Assembly (NCBI GenBank): GCA_026399435.1 | Contig: JAPLQX010000019.1 | Coordinates: forward strand, 62,001-126,000 | Source of the DNA: Rhodocyclales bacterium | GTDB taxonomy: Bacteria; Pseudomonadota; Gammaproteobacteria; Burkholderiales; Rhodocyclaceae | Reading direction: 5' to 3' | Length of the DNA: 64,000 nt | In this document: piece after piece, positions 1-9,489 of the stretch | Layout of the letters: every line of letters starts with the position of its first letter | How positions within the stretch are numbered: position 1 is the stretch's first letter | The notes under the pieces: model-generated | Databases searched by the model: none | The model's input: the letters and a program-made list of their open reading frames with translations, nothing else | What the model was told of the DNA's origin: nothing | Program-made: the position numbers and the translations under genes

Positions 1-246
1 AAACTGGCTGCCCTCGTGGCGATGCCTGTATTGAAATCCTTTCGCCAGCAGTTCGATCCCCGTCGCTACAACGGAGCGAGTCTGCTCGGCCTGAAGGGCA
101 TCGTGGTCAAGAGCCACGGCTCGGCCGATCAACTGGCGTTTCGCTACGCGCTGGACAAGGCCGCCGAAGAGGCGCGCCAGCGCCTGCCGGAAACCATCGC
201 CGCGCGCATGGCCGCCGTGTTGCCGGCGCCGACTCTTTGCGATTGA
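1..246 (+). CDS. plsX: Phosphate acyltransferase PlsX, C-terminal fragment
   Basis: Only the last 81 codons lie in the window; the reading frame is open from base 1, so the start is outside. PlsX makes acyl-phosphate from acyl-ACP at the membrane for phospholipid synthesis. The visible part carries the family's conserved C-terminal segment DPRRYNGA followed by LLGL and GIVVKSHG, then a helix that closes the protein. It ends 13 bases before fabH, the usual plsX-fabH arrangement, so it is the upstream member of the fatty acid operon. The assignment is firm despite truncation by the window edge. Confidence 0.93.
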   Translation, partial: KLAALVAMPVLKSFRQQFDPRRYNGASLLGLKGIVVKSHGSADQLAFRYALDKAAEEARQRLPETIAARMAAVLPAPTLCD

Positions 247-259
247 TGGAAGGCAAGTG

Positions 260-1228
260 ATGATCCATACCCGAATCAGCGGTACAGGCAGCTACCTGCC
301 CGGCGAGCCAGTCAGCAACGCAGCCCTGATCGCTGCGCATGGACTCGAATCGTCCGACGAGTGGATTATCGAGCGCACCGGCATTCGCAGCCGGTATCTG
401 GCCGCCGCGGGCGTGACCAGCAGCGATCTGGCGCTGGAAGCCAGCCGGCGCGCGCTGCAGGCCGCAGGTCGCGCGCCCAATGACGTCGATCTCATTATCG
501 TCGCGACCTCGACCCCCGACTACGTGTTTCCCAGTGCGGCGGCACTGTTGCAGAGCAAACTGGGCATTGCCAACGGTGCGCCGGCCTTCGACGTGCAAGC
601 GGTGTGCAGCGGTTTTGTCTACGCGATGACGATCGCCGAGAAGTTCATCCTCTCCGGTTCGCACAAGTGCGCGTTGGTGGTCGGTGCGGAGGTGTTCTCG
701 CGCATCCTCGACTGGACCGATCGCGGCACCTGCGTGCTGTTCGGCGATGGCGCGGGTGCGGTGGTGCTGGAGGCGTCGGACCAACCGGGTCTGCTGGCCA
801 GCGCCCTTCATGCCGACGGCAGCCATCACGGCATTCTTTCGGTGCCGGGGCAGGTCTGCGGCGGCGTCGTCACTGGCGATCCCTTCCTGCGCATGGACGG
901 GCAGGCAGTGTTCAAATTTGCCGTCAAGGTCCTGGCCGATGTTGCCAACGAAGTGCTGGCGACGGCAGGCATGACGGCCGCACAAGTGGACTGGTTGATT
1001 CCGCATCAGGCCAATGTACGCATCCTGCAGGCAACAGCGAAGAAGCTCCACATCCCGCCGGAAAAATGCATCGTGACCGTGGGACAGCACGGCAATACAT
1101 CGGCCGCGTCGATTCCGCTGGCGCTGGACGAAGCGGTGCGTGGCGGACAGATCCAGCGCGGCCAGCATCTACTGCTGGAAGGCGTCGGCGGCGGATTCAC
1201 CTGGGGCGCGACCCTGCTCAAGTTCTGA
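260..1228 (+). CDS. fabH: 3-oxoacyl-ACP synthase III (FabH)
   Basis: Condenses acetyl-CoA with malonyl-ACP to start fatty acid elongation in the cytoplasm. The 322-residue thiolase-fold protein has the catalytic Cys at about residue 116 (DVQAVCSGF), His near 249 (IPHQANVR) and Asn near 279 (HGNTSAAS), the complete Cys-His-Asn triad. I chose the ATG at 260 over the GTG at 257 because GGAAGG at 248-253 is then 6 bases away; with the GTG it would be only 3. It lies between plsX and fabD in a tightly spaced co-directional group. Length and motifs are standard for the family. Confidence 0.96.
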   Translation: MIHTRISGTGSYLPGEPVSNAALIAAHGLESSDEWIIERTGIRSRYLAAAGVTSSDLALEASRRALQAAGRAPNDVDLIIVATSTPDYVFPSAAALLQSKLGIANGAPAFDVQAVCSGFVYAMTIAEKFILSGSHKCALVVGAEVFSRILDWTDRGTCVLFGDGAGAVVLEASDQPGLLASALHADGSHHGILSVPGQVCGGVVTGDPFLRMDGQAVFKFAVKVLADVANEVLATAGMTAAQVDWLIPHQANVRILQATAKKLHIPPEKCIVTVGQHGNTSAASIPLALDEAVRGGQIQRGQHLLLEGVGGGFTWGATLLKF

Positions 1229-1244
1229 ACTAGAGAAAATTGAA

Positions 1245-2210
1245 ATGAAATTCGCGTTAGTGTTTCCCGGTCAAGGCTCGCAATCGCTTGGCATGATGTC
1301 AGCCTACGGTGAGTCGCCGGTGATCCGCGCGACCTTCGACGAAGCTTCGACGGCGCTGGGTCGCGACCTCTGGCAACTGGTGGCCGAAGGCCCGGCCGAG
1401 GCGCTGAGCCAGACCGTCAATACCCAGCCCCTGATGCTCACTGCGGATATCGCGGTCTATCGTCTATGGCTTGAACGAGGCGGCGCACTGCCGGCTCTAG
1501 TGGCCGGCCACAGTCTCGGCGAGTATTCGGCGCTGGTAGCGGCCGGCGTGCTGCAACTGAAAGATGCCGTACCCCTGGTGGAACTGCGTGCCAAGGCGAT
1601 GCAGGCGGCGGTGCCGGCCGGCGAGGGTGCCATGGCGGCGGTCATGGGGCTCGATGCGGCGGCCGTGATCGAGGCCTGCGCCGAGGCCGCGCAGGGGCAG
1701 GTGGTGCAGGCGGTGAATTTCAACGAGCCGAAGCAGACCGTGATTGCCGGGCACAAGGCGGCGGTCGAGCGTGCGGCTGAACTGGTCAAGGCGAAAGGGG
1801 CCAAGCGCGCGCTGATGCTGCCTGTATCGGCACCGTTTCATTGCTCGCTGATGCAGCCGGCTGCCGAAGCGCTGAAGGCGCGACTGGCCGAACTGGATTT
1901 GGCTGCACCGCGCATTCCGGTGATCAACAACGTCGACGTGGCGCAGCTTGCCGATCCGGTCGCGATCAGGGATGCACTGGTACGCCAGGCGGCCTCGCCG
2001 GTGCGCTGGGTCGAGACCATGCAGGCGATGCAGGCGGCAGGCGTAACCCACGTTTTTGAATGCGGTCCGGGCAAGGTCTTGTCCGGACTGGTCAAGCGCT
2101 GCGTCGAAAGCCTCAACGGCGGCGCCATGAATGACTTGGCTGCCATGGATGCAGCTCTGACAGTCCTCTCCCACCAGGGGATACCGTCCCCGGCCCAGCC
2201 GGGAACATAA
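1245..2210 (+). CDS. fabD: Malonyl-CoA:ACP transacylase (FabD) with repeat-derived C-terminal tail
   Basis: Transfers malonyl from CoA to ACP to supply elongation. The 321-residue protein starts MKFALVFPGQGSQS and has the nucleophile elbow GHSLG with Ser at about residue 90. The ordinary end of the family is near NDLAAMDAAL. Here the frame runs on for about 14 more residues (SHQGIPSPAQPGT) encoded by a palindromic repeat that also occurs upstream of comEC and inside another gene; the stop codon itself falls inside the repeat. The start at 1245 gives the canonical N-terminus and lies 16 bases after fabH. Enzyme identity is certain; the tail is probably neutral. Confidence 0.95.
   Translation: MKFALVFPGQGSQSLGMMSAYGESPVIRATFDEASTALGRDLWQLVAEGPAEALSQTVNTQPLMLTADIAVYRLWLERGGALPALVAGHSLGEYSALVAAGVLQLKDAVPLVELRAKAMQAAVPAGEGAMAAVMGLDAAAVIEACAEAAQGQVVQAVNFNEPKQTVIAGHKAAVERAAELVKAKGAKRALMLPVSAPFHCSLMQPAAEALKARLAELDLAAPRIPVINNVDVAQLADPVAIRDALVRQAASPVRWVETMQAMQAAGVTHVFECGPGKVLSGLVKRCVESLNGGAMNDLAAMDAALTVLSHQGIPSPAQPGT
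2169..2210 (+). repeat. Palindromic repeat family A, copy inside the fabD 3' end
   Basis: This 42-base element reads as two adjacent hairpins, TCCC-ACCA-GGGGA and GTCCCCGGC-...-GCCGGGAAC, and ends in ACATAA. The same arrangement occurs three times in tandem at 60944-61071. It encodes the last residues and the stop codon of FabD. Confidence 0.85.
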
Positions 2211-2222
2211 AAGGAAACTGAT

Positions 2223-2969
2223 ATGGCCGATTTGAAGGGACAGATTGCCCTGGTGACGGGCGCTTCGCGTGGCCTCGGCCGCGCCATCGCTCTGGAACTG
2301 GGCGCGCAGGGTGCGACCGTGATAGGTACCGCGACGTCGGATGCGGGTGCCGCCGAGATTCAGAAGGCGCTGGATGCCGCCGGCATCACCGGCTGGGGCG
2401 CGACCGCGAACGTCACCGAAGCGGCGGCCTGCGACGTACTGATCGGCGAGATCGAGAAGAAATTCGGGCCGGTTTCGGTACTGGTGAATAACGCCGGCAT
2501 CACCCGCGACAATCTTGCCATGCGCATGAAGGACGACGAATGGGATCTCGTCATCGAAACCAATCTCAAAGCGGTGTTTCGCCTGTCCAAACTGGTCATG
2601 CGCGGCATGATGAAGGCGCGCTTCGGGCGCATCATCAACATCACCTCGGTGGTGGGCGAAGCCGGCAATCCGGGCCAGGCCAACTACGCTGCGGCCAAGG
2701 CCGGTGTGGCGGGCATGAGCCGCGCCCTGGCGCAGGAACTCGGCAGCCGCAACATCACCGTGAATTGCGTGGCGCCTGGCTTCATCGATACCGACATGAC
2801 CCGCGCCCTGCCGGATGCCCAGCGCGACGCATTGCTGGGCAAGATTCCGCTGGGTCGTCTGGGACAGCCGGACGAGATCGCGGCGACCGTGGCGTTTCTT
2901 GCATCGAAGCAGGCCGGATACATCACGGGCAGCACGCTGAATGTCAATGGCGGCATGTATATGGCTTGA
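2223..2969 (+). CDS. fabG: 3-oxoacyl-ACP reductase (FabG)
   Basis: NADPH-dependent reductase of the second elongation step. The 248-residue short-chain dehydrogenase has the N-terminal TGASRGLGRAIA nucleotide-binding motif (residues about 12-23), the NNAGITRDN segment, and the Ser...Tyr-x3-Lys active site (NITSVVGEAG then NYAAAKAG). The ending GGMYMA is typical of FabG. It begins 12 bases after the fabD stop with AAGGAAACTG upstream of the ATG, consistent with co-transcription. Nothing is unusual. Confidence 0.96.
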   Translation: MADLKGQIALVTGASRGLGRAIALELGAQGATVIGTATSDAGAAEIQKALDAAGITGWGATANVTEAAACDVLIGEIEKKFGPVSVLVNNAGITRDNLAMRMKDDEWDLVIETNLKAVFRLSKLVMRGMMKARFGRIINITSVVGEAGNPGQANYAAAKAGVAGMSRALAQELGSRNITVNCVAPGFIDTDMTRALPDAQRDALLGKIPLGRLGQPDEIAATVAFLASKQAGYITGSTLNVNGGMYMA

Positions 2970-3004
2970 CCGGCTGTCAAACTCGCGAGGGCATCCGGCG
3001 TTTT

Positions 3005-3013
3005 TGTTAAAAT
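3005..3013 (+). promoter_or_regulatory. Possible extended -10 promoter for acpP
   Basis: TG-T-TAAAAT fits an extended -10 hexamer 45 bases before the acpP start, in the only sizeable gap inside the fab cluster (88 bases). No good -35 is present at 16-18 bases upstream. A separate promoter for the abundant acyl carrier protein is plausible but unproven. Confidence 0.3.
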
Positions 3014-3057
3014 AGGCAGGTTTTTACCACCCGATCAATCAGGGAAGGAGTTTCAAG

Positions 3058-3297
3058 ATGGAGAACATCGAACAACGCGTCAAGAAGATCGTCGCCGAGC
3101 AACTGGGCGTCAATGAAGCTGATATCAAGAACGAATCCAACTTCGTGGACGATCTCGGTGCCGACTCGCTCGACACCGTGGAGCTGGTGATGGCGCTGGA
3201 GGAGGAGTTCGAGTGCGAGATTCCTGACGAAGACGCAGAGAAGATCACCACCGTGCAGCAGGCAATTGACTACGTCAACGCCAACATCAAGAAGTAA
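3058..3297 (+). CDS. acpP: Acyl carrier protein
   Basis: The 79-residue acidic carrier holds acyl chains on a phosphopantetheine arm attached to Ser37 in the [10 protein letters not shown] motif. A strong ribosome site (GGAAGGAG, 3043-3050) lies 7 bases before the ATG, fitting high expression. It sits between fabG and fabF as in most proteobacteria. The pantetheine transferase that activates it, acpS, is in this window at 17423-17806. Identity is unambiguous. Confidence 0.98.
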   Translation: MENIEQRVKKIVAEQLGVNEADIKNESNFVDDLGADSLDTVELVMALEEEFECEIPDEDAEKITTVQQAIDYVNANIKK

Positions 3298-3336
3298 TCC
3301 TTACCCCCGTTTCAATCCTTTCTTTCGGAGTTCATC

Positions 3337-4572
3337 GTGTCGCGACGCCGTGTGGTCGTCACCGGTCTGGGCCTTGTCTCGCCGGTTGGCAATAGCGTTC
3401 CAGAAGCTTGGGACAACCTGATTGCCGGCAAGAGCGGTGTCGGACCGATCACCCGCTTTGATGCATCGGCTTTTTCGGCGCGCATCGCGGGTGAGGTGAA
3501 GAACTTCGATGTCGCGGCCTATCTGTCGGCCAAGGAAGCGCGCCGGATGGATACCTTCATCCATTTCGGCATGGCGGCCGGCATTCAGGCTTTCCGCGAT
3601 TCCGGGATCGAGGTCAACGCGGAAAATGCCTACCGCATCGGGGTCAACATCGGATCGGGCATCGGCGGATTGCCGATGATCGAGGATACGCACAACGACT
3701 ACCTGGCCGGCGGGCCGCGCAAGATTTCGCCTTTCTTCATTCCAGGCACCATCATCAACATGATCTCGGGCAACCTCTCGATCATGCTGGGTCTGAAGGG
3801 GCCGAACATTGCGGTAGTCACGGCCTGCACTACGGGCTTGCACGCAATCGGCCTGTCGGCGCGGATGATCGAGTACGGCGATGCCGACGTGATGGTGTGC
3901 GGCGGCTCCGAAGCGACGACCACGCCGCTGGCGGTGGGCGGCTTCGCCTCGGCCAAGGCCTTGTCCACGCGCAACGACGATCCGGCGACGGCGAGCCGTC
4001 CCTGGGACAAGGATCGCGACGGTTTCGTCCTCGGTGAAGGCTCCGGCGTGATGGTGCTCGAGGAATACGAACATGCCAAGGCGCGCGGCGCGAAGATCTA
4101 CGCCGAACTGGCCGGTTTCGGCATGAGCGGCGATGCATACCACATGACTGCACCGGACACCGACGGTCCGCGGCGCAGCATGGTGAACGCGCTGAAGAAT
4201 GCCGGTGTCAATCCCGATGAAGTGCAGTATGTCAATGCTCACGGCACCTCGACGCCGCTGGGCGACAAGAACGAGACCGAGGCCATCAAGCTGGCTTTCG
4301 GCGTCGATGCGGCGAAGAAACTGGTGGTCAATTCGACCAAGTCGATGACCGGGCATCTGCTGGGCGGTGCCGGTGGTCTCGAGTCGGTGGTCACGGTGCT
4401 CGCCGTGCATCATCAGATATCGCCGCCGACCATCAATATCTTCAACCAGGATCCGGAGTGCGATCTGGATTACTGCGCCAATACTGCAAGGCCGATGAAG
4501 ATCGATGTCGCGCTGAAGAATAATTTCGGCTTTGGCGGCACCAACGGCTCACTGGTCTTCCGCCGCATATAG
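3337..4572 (+). CDS. fabF: 3-oxoacyl-ACP synthase II (FabF)
   Basis: Elongating condensing enzyme of type II fatty acid synthesis. The 411-residue protein has the Cys-His-His active site: Cys in [11 protein letters not shown], His in [11 protein letters not shown] and His in [13 protein letters not shown]. It ends [13 protein letters not shown] as usual. The start is a GTG at 3337 with CGGAG 6 bases upstream; the N-terminus [17 protein letters not shown] fits the family. It closes the fatty acid operon; a short hairpin lies downstream at 4632-4649. Confidence 0.97.
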   Translation: MSRRRVVVTGLGLVSPVGNSVPEAWDNLIAGKSGVGPITRFDASAFSARIAGEVKNFDVAAYLSAKEARRMDTFIHFGMAAGIQAFRDSGIEVNAENAYRIGVNIGSGIGGLPMIEDTHNDYLAGGPRKISPFFIPGTIINMISGNLSIMLGLKGPNIAVVTACTTGLHAIGLSARMIEYGDADVMVCGGSEATTTPLAVGGFASAKALSTRNDDPATASRPWDKDRDGFVLGEGSGVMVLEEYEHAKARGAKIYAELAGFGMSGDAYHMTAPDTDGPRRSMVNALKNAGVNPDEVQYVNAHGTSTPLGDKNETEAIKLAFGVDAAKKLVVNSTKSMTGHLLGGAGGLESVVTVLAVHHQISPPTINIFNQDPECDLDYCANTARPMKIDVALKNNFGFGGTNGSLVFRRI

Positions 4573-4631
4573 CGTGAAATGGCTCGTTCGGAGCTACGGG
4601 TGATAGTCGAGCGAAGCGAGCTGATCAGAAG

Positions 4632-4649
4632 CCTCCCCGTGAGGGGAGG
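4632..4649. repeat. Short perfect hairpin downstream of fabF
   Basis: CCTCCCC-GTGA-GGGGAGG forms a perfect 7-bp stem with a 4-base loop. It is followed by GGGAGGGG rather than a T run, so it is not a classical terminator. It may be a dispersed intergenic repeat or an mRNA 3'-end stabiliser. Confidence 0.55.
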
Positions 4650-4738
4650 ATGGGAGGGGCGGGCCTTCAATTCGCCTTTCGCGTGTTTCATCATCGGTGG
4701 ATGGCTCTTGCTGCCATGAGCGTTAGGCGATCGGGGCG

Positions 4739-5161
4739 ATGAAGCCGGTCGCCCCTCTGTCGGTTTCCATCAGGCCGTCGCGTCGGCTGCTGTCGATCCA
4801 GCTGGCCGCCCATGTTGTGGCCGTTGGCGCAGTGCTGGCGGCCACCCTTCCGTCTTGGCTGGCGGTGGTTCTCCTGCTACTGATCGGAGCCTCGCTGGCA
4901 CGCCTGCGCGCGGCGTCGCCGGTCGCAAGCCTGGTCCTGCGCGGTGACGGTCGGCTTGAAACAGTCGGCGCTGACGGCACGGTGACCGAAGTCATCGTGC
5001 ATCCTCACACCCTGGTGCTGTCCTTCCTGGTGGTGCTGCTGTATCGGCAGCAAGGCCGTTTGCGCGCCCTGACCCTGCTGGCGGACAGTCTTGCCGCGGA
5101 AGATTGCCGTCAGTTGCGGCTCTGGCTGCGCTGGCGGTCGACCGCCGCGAATCCAGCCTGA
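4739..5161 (+). CDS. YgfX/CptA-family small membrane protein
   Basis: A 140-residue protein with two adjacent hydrophobic segments (about residues 20-55) followed by a soluble domain of L-x-L-x-GDGRLE type and a C-terminal DSLAAEDCRQLRLWLRW helix. This layout matches the YgfX (CptA) family, which in gammaproteobacteria lies next to sdhE and nadB; here it is next to and convergent with nadB. CptA has been reported as a toxin acting on cell-division and shape proteins, but function in betaproteobacteria is not settled. No sdhE-like antitoxin gene is beside it. Family call moderate, function open. Confidence 0.6.
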   Translation: MKPVAPLSVSIRPSRRLLSIQLAAHVVAVGAVLAATLPSWLAVVLLLLIGASLARLRAASPVASLVLRGDGRLETVGADGTVTEVIVHPHTLVLSFLVVLLYRQQGRLRALTLLADSLAAEDCRQLRLWLRWRSTAANPA

Positions 5162-5191
5162 TACGGCCTGATTCTGCCAGATTCGGCCGGC

Positions 5192-6784
5192 TCAGATTTC
5201 GGGCGGGTGCAGCACGGTTTCCAGCGCGCGCGGCAGGGTTTCCGGGTAGTCGCGGCTGAAGTGCAGCCCGCGGCTTTCATGCCGGCGCTGAGCGCTCTTC
5301 ACGATCAGATGGGCGGTCAGCACCAGGTTGCGCAATTCGATGAGATCGTTGCCGACGCGGTAGTTTGCGTAGTACTCGTCGATTTCCTTTTGCAGCAGGT
5401 GGATGCGATGCAGGGCGCGTTCCAGCCGCTTGTTGGTGCGCACGATGCCGACGTAATCCCACATGAAGCGCCGCAACTCGGCCCAGTTGTGGGAAATGAC
5501 GATTTCCTCGTCGGCGTCGCGCACCCGGCTCTCGTCCCATTGCGGCAGGTGCGGCAGGGGCTCCACCGGCGCGGCGAGGATGTCCTTTGCCGCCGAGGCG
5601 GAGAAGACCACGCATTCGAGCAGCGAATTCGAGGCGAGGCGATTGGCGCCGTGCAGCCCGGTGAAGGTGGTCTCGCCGATCGCATAGAGCCCGGTCAGAT
5701 CGGTGCGTGCCGCCAGATCGGTGACCACGCCGCCGCAGGCGTAATGCGCGGCGGGTACCACCGGAATCGGTTCCCTCGTGATGTCGATGCCCAGTTCCAG
5801 GCAGCGGGCGAGGATGGTCGGAAAGTGTTCCTTGAGGAACTCCGGCGACTTGTGCGTCATGTCGAGGAACACGCAGTCGAGGCCGTGGCGCTTCATTTCG
5901 AAGTCGATCGCGCGGGCCACGATGTCGCGTGGCGCGAGTTCGGCGCGGCTGTCGTGGTTGGGCATGAAGCGCGTGCCGTCGGGCAGGCGCAGCAGTCCGC
6001 CCTCGCCGCGCAGCGCCTCGGAAATCAGGAAGGATTTAGCGTGCGGGTGATACAGACAGGTCGGATGGAACTGGATGAACTCCATGTTCGCCACCCGGCA
6101 ACCGGCGCGCCAGGCCATGGCCACACCGTCGCCCGTGGCGGTGTCCGGATTCGTGGTGTAGACATAGACCTTGCCGGCTCCCCCCGTGGCCAATGCCGTA
6201 TGGCTGGCACCCAGGGTCAGCACGCGATCATGGACGATGTCCAGCACGTAGGCGCCGAGGCAGCGGTTGCGCGGCAGCCCGAGCTTGGCGGCGGTGATCA
6301 GATCGACTGCAATGTGCCGTTCCAGAACCGTGATGTTGGGATGATTCTTCACCTGTTCGGTCAGTGTCTGCTGCACGGCGGTACCCGTCGCATCGGCGGC
6401 ATGAATGATGCGGCGCTGGCCATGGCCGCCCTCGCGGGTCAAATGGAAGCCCAGGGGCGTGTTGTCGGCGGTGAACGGAACTCCGCGTTCAATCAGCCAC
6501 TCTATGGCCTCGCGGCCATGTTCGACTACGAAGCGGGTGGCATCAGGGTCGCACAGGCCGGCACCCGCAGTGAAGGTGTCGTTGACATGGGCCTCGACGC
6601 TGTCGGCGGGGTCGAGTACCGCGGCGATTCCACCCTGCGCCCAGGCAGAGGCCGAGTCTGCCAGCGTCTTCTTGGTGACCAGTGCCACGCGGCGGGTATC
6701 GGCGAGCCTCAATGCGAGGGACTGACCCGCCAGGCCGCTGCCGATGATGAGGACGTCGAAATGCTGAACTGCGGCTGGATTCAT
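5192..6784 (-). CDS. nadB: L-aspartate oxidase (NadB)
   Basis: Flavoprotein that oxidises L-aspartate to iminoaspartate, the first step of de novo NAD synthesis. The 530-residue protein has the FAD-binding [14 protein letters not shown] motif at about residues 16-29, the [11 protein letters not shown] flavin-contact segment, the active-site region [16 protein letters not shown], and the succinate-dehydrogenase-like [24 protein letters not shown] motif. The C-terminal helical domain ends with the [14 protein letters not shown] signature. It is transcribed alone, divergent from rpoE and convergent with the YgfX-like gene. Length is normal. Confidence 0.96.
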   Translation of the reverse strand: MNPAAVQHFDVLIIGSGLAGQSLALRLADTRRVALVTKKTLADSASAWAQGGIAAVLDPADSVEAHVNDTFTAGAGLCDPDATRFVVEHGREAIEWLIERGVPFTADNTPLGFHLTREGGHGQRRIIHAADATGTAVQQTLTEQVKNHPNITVLERHIAVDLITAAKLGLPRNRCLGAYVLDIVHDRVLTLGASHTALATGGAGKVYVYTTNPDTATGDGVAMAWRAGCRVANMEFIQFHPTCLYHPHAKSFLISEALRGEGGLLRLPDGTRFMPNHDSRAELAPRDIVARAIDFEMKRHGLDCVFLDMTHKSPEFLKEHFPTILARCLELGIDITREPIPVVPAAHYACGGVVTDLAARTDLTGLYAIGETTFTGLHGANRLASNSLLECVVFSASAAKDILAAPVEPLPHLPQWDESRVRDADEEIVISHNWAELRRFMWDYVGIVRTNKRLERALHRIHLLQKEIDEYYANYRVGNDLIELRNLVLTAHLIVKSAQRRHESRGLHFSRDYPETLPRALETVLHPPEI

Positions 6785-6917
6785 GGGGCGGGACTATATC
6801 ACTGCGCGGAGTGTGGAACTATTTCGAAGGCCTCCGGTCACTGTGGGCAGCGGCTGGCGTTAGGGCGGCCGGAACAGTGAGGAAAGTGGGCGGAGAGGCT
6901 TGTTATACTCGCTTGCG

Positions 6918-6946
6918 GTGAACTAGAAGCCGCGAATTTTTTCATC
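6918..6946 (+). promoter_or_regulatory. Candidate sigma-E type promoter of the rpoE operon
   Basis: GTGAACTA (6918-6925) resembles the sigma-E -35 element GGAACTT, and TCATC (6942-6946) the -10 element TCAAA, separated by 16 bases. It ends about 25 bases before the rpoE ATG. rpoE operons are commonly autoregulated, so such a site is expected. A TTATACT sequence at 6903-6909 could be a second, housekeeping -10 but lacks a clear -35. Confidence 0.45.
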
Positions 6947-6970
6947 TGGCGAGAACAAACAGCAAAGCCC

Positions 6971-7570
6971 ATGGGAGATCGCGAAGCGGACCGGATACTG
7001 GTCGAGCGGGTGCAGGCGGGCGACAAGCAGGCTTTTGGCCTCCTGGTTGCCAAGTACCAGCGCAAGCTCGCGCGTCTGATTTCGCGCATGGTGCGTGATT
7101 CAGCCGAGGTGGAGGATATTGTTCAGGACAGTTTTATCCGGGCCTATAGGGCGTTGCCGGGGTTTCGCAACGACAGCGCGTTTTATACCTGGCTGTACCG
7201 GATTGGCGTCAACACCGCAAAAAACTGGCTGATGACCCATGGTCGGCGCGCGTCGGCGACGACCGGGGTGGATAGCGAGGAGGCGGAGACTTATGACGAT
7301 GCCGACCAGTTGCGCGACAACGATACTCCCGAGCGGCTGTTGATGACGAAGCAGATCGGTCAGGTGGTGAATGCCGCGATGGAAGCGCTGCCCGAGGAGT
7401 TGCGCACCGCGATTACCCTGCGCGAAATAGAGGGCTTGTCGTATGAGGAAATTGCGCAAGTGATGGATTGTCCGATCGGCACCGTGCGTTCGCGGATTTT
7501 CCGCGCCCGTGATGCGATTTCAGCGAAGTTGAGGCCCATGCTCGATGCGGCCCCGGATAAGAGATGGTGA
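6971..7570 (+). CDS. rpoE: RNA polymerase sigma factor RpoE (AlgU type)
   Basis: Extracytoplasmic-function sigma factor of the envelope stress response. The 199-residue protein has region 2 (QAFGLLVAKYQRKLARLISRMV, then EVEDIVQDSFIRAYRALPGF and FYTWLYRIGVNTAKNWL) and region 4 (LPEELRTAITLREIEGLSYEEIAQVMDCPIGTVRSRIFRAR). It is followed directly by rseA, rseB, rseC and a mucD-type protease, the classic regulatory cassette. A sigma-E-like promoter is visible upstream, suggesting self-activation. Identity is secure from both sequence and neighbours. Confidence 0.96.
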   Translation: MGDREADRILVERVQAGDKQAFGLLVAKYQRKLARLISRMVRDSAEVEDIVQDSFIRAYRALPGFRNDSAFYTWLYRIGVNTAKNWLMTHGRRASATTGVDSEEAETYDDADQLRDNDTPERLLMTKQIGQVVNAAMEALPEELRTAITLREIEGLSYEEIAQVMDCPIGTVRSRIFRARDAISAKLRPMLDAAPDKRW

Positions 7571-7574
7571 CGAC

Positions 7575-8078
7575 ATGAAGACACGGATTTCGGCACTGAT
7601 GGACGGCGAACTCGAAGCCCACGAGACTGCGGAGACGCTGCGGGCGCTGCGCCGCAGCGGGGAGTTGCGCCGCGAATGGTGCGATTGCCAACTGATCGGC
7701 GCTGCCTTGCGCGGCGAACGCGAACTCGACGTCGATGTCGCTGCGCGAGTCATGGCGGCGCTCGATCTGGAGCCTACCGTAATGGCGCCGGCGACCCGAC
7801 GCATGGCCGAATGGCAGCGGCCGGTACTGGCCCTCGCCGCATCCGCTGCGGGCGTCGCAGTGGTGGCATGGCTGGCCCTGACGCCGGTGGGCGAAGGAGT
7901 GCCGGCGGTGGCAACGGTGACGCCCAGCGCGAAACAGGAAACGGTGCTGGCGCAATCGCGGTCGACGCCGCGCCTGCAGGAATATCTGCTGGCGCATCAG
8001 GCGTACTCGCCGGGCGGCGCCGTCGTCGGTGGTGCACGCAATATTCGTACGGTGGCTGCATCGGGTGAGGGTCGCTGA
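7575..8078 (+). CDS. rseA: Anti-sigma-E factor RseA (MucA-like)
   Basis: Inner-membrane protein that holds RpoE inactive until periplasmic proteolysis. The 167-residue sequence opens with the RseA signature ISALMDGELEAHE, continues through a cytoplasmic helical domain (RREWCDCQLIGAALRGE), has one membrane span at about residues 80-100 and a periplasmic tail. It starts 4 bases after the rpoE stop; its own stop overlaps the rseB start by one base. I preferred ATG 7575 over an upstream in-frame start inside rpoE because it gives the family N-terminus. Confidence 0.88.
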   Translation: MKTRISALMDGELEAHETAETLRALRRSGELRREWCDCQLIGAALRGERELDVDVAARVMAALDLEPTVMAPATRRMAEWQRPVLALAASAAGVAVVAWLALTPVGEGVPAVATVTPSAKQETVLAQSRSTPRLQEYLLAHQAYSPGGAVVGGARNIRTVAASGEGR

Positions 8079-9046
8079 TGGCCGGTGCCGGAATTTCGCG
8101 GCTGGTCTGGCTGGCAGTTCTGCTGGCACCGGCACTGGCAATTGCGCCGGCCCTGGCCGAAGACGGGCTGGCCTTGTTGCAGCGTATCGCACAAGGATCG
8201 CGGCAACTGACCTACAGCGGCACCTTCGTCTATCGCAGCGGCGACAAGGTAGATACCTCGCGCATTGCGCATTCGCTGAGCAACGGCCTTGAAGTGGAGC
8301 GAATCGAGGCCCTCGACGGCAGTCCGCGCGAGGTTCTGCGCGCCGGCAGCGAAGTGAAATGCTTCTTCCCGGAAGAGAAGCTGGTCATCATCGAGAACCG
8401 TTCGAGCCAGCGCGGATTTCCCGCCTTGCTGCCCGCCGGTTTGGGCAGTCTCCCGGAGCACTATGCAATCCGCAGTGGTGGCGAGGGACGAATCGCCGGC
8501 ATCAAGAGTCGCGCCGTGCTGCTGGAGCCGCGCGACGCCTTGCGTTTCGGGCATGAGTTCTGGATGGATGCGGCCAGTGGCCTGCTGTTGAAGGCCAACC
8601 TGCTCGGCGAACGCGGGGAAACGCTGGAGTCGTTTGCCTTCACGCAAGTCACGATCGGTCCCCTTGAACAGGGGGCGCTGAAGCCGCGTTTCGACAGCGA
8701 GCGCGTGCGGGTGCAGCAGGTGCGGGCGACCGAGATGAAGCCGGACGATATGGGTTGGACTTTCCGCACCGTGCTGCCCGGGTTCCGCAGGGTGGCGACG
8801 ATGCGGCGACAGACGGCTCCCGGGAATCCCGAGAGCCTGCATGTAGTGTTTTCTGACGGGCTGGCATCGATCTCGGTGTTCATCGAGCCCGGCGGCTCGA
8901 GTGGAGAGGCGGAGCCCGTCTCCACGGTCGGTCCGGTAAATGTGTATCGTCGCCAAGTGGGCGAGCACCGCCTGGTGGTCATGGGCGAGGTACCGGCGCT
9001 TGCCGTCAAGCGCCTCGGTGACGGCATCGAGCAGAGGCGCAAATGA
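8078..9046 (+). CDS. rseB: Sigma-E regulatory protein RseB (MucB)
   Basis: Periplasmic lipid-sensing protein that binds RseA and shields it from proteolysis. The 322-residue precursor has a signal peptide ending about residue 27 (APALA-ED), then the LolA-like N-terminal domain (LLQRIAQGSRQLTYSGTFVYRSG) and the smaller C-terminal domain (GWTFRTVLPGFRRV ... HVVFSDGLASISVFIEP). The TGA of rseA overlaps its ATG, implying coupled translation. Standard length and position in the cassette. Confidence 0.93.
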   Translation: MAGAGISRLVWLAVLLAPALAIAPALAEDGLALLQRIAQGSRQLTYSGTFVYRSGDKVDTSRIAHSLSNGLEVERIEALDGSPREVLRAGSEVKCFFPEEKLVIIENRSSQRGFPALLPAGLGSLPEHYAIRSGGEGRIAGIKSRAVLLEPRDALRFGHEFWMDAASGLLLKANLLGERGETLESFAFTQVTIGPLEQGALKPRFDSERVRVQQVRATEMKPDDMGWTFRTVLPGFRRVATMRRQTAPGNPESLHVVFSDGLASISVFIEPGGSSGEAEPVSTVGPVNVYRRQVGEHRLVVMGEVPALAVKRLGDGIEQRRK

Positions 9047-9489
9047 GTCAGTGCGACGCCGTGGTCGTGGAAGCTTCGGGCAACGAGGTCCTGGTCGAGG
9101 TGGCCGGACGCGCACCGGCCTGCGGCAGTTGCCAGACACAGGACGCGTGTCAGACCGGGCTGCTCGGCTTGAGCGCAGGGCCGCGCAGGTACCGGCTGGA
9201 CAATCTGATTGGAGCCCGGGTCGGCGACCGCGTCAGCCTGACGGTGGCGGATGGCACGCTCTGGAGCGCCTCGCTGGCCTCCTATGGGCTGCCGGTGTTG
9301 CTGGCCATCGCCGGTGCTGCCATCGGGCAGTCTCTGGCAGCAGATCCTGGAGCCGTGACAGGAACCCTGGCGGGCCTTGGCTGCGGCCTGGTCCTGCTGC
9401 GCCGCAAGGAGGTCCGTGCGCGGCACGACGCCAGTCTGTTTTCGTTGCAAGTCCAAACCAAGGAAGTACGTTTCAAGGAAAAATCATGA
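9043..9489 (+). CDS. rseC: RseC/MucC-family membrane regulator
   Basis: A 148-residue inner-membrane protein of the sigma-E cassette. The N-terminal soluble part carries the Cys cluster ACGSCQTQDACQTG (about residues 26-39), typical of the family; two membrane spans follow at about residues 79-95 and 102-118, then a basic tail. In Rhodobacter and E. coli relatives it is tied to positive modulation of sigma-E and to SoxR reduction. The start overlaps the rseB end and the stop overlaps the protease start, so the whole group is translationally linked. Exact role here is inferred. Confidence 0.85.
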   Translation: MSQCDAVVVEASGNEVLVEVAGRAPACGSCQTQDACQTGLLGLSAGPRRYRLDNLIGARVGDRVSLTVADGTLWSASLASYGLPVLLAIAGAAIGQSLAADPGAVTGTLAGLGCGLVLLRRKEVRARHDASLFSLQVQTKEVRFKEKS

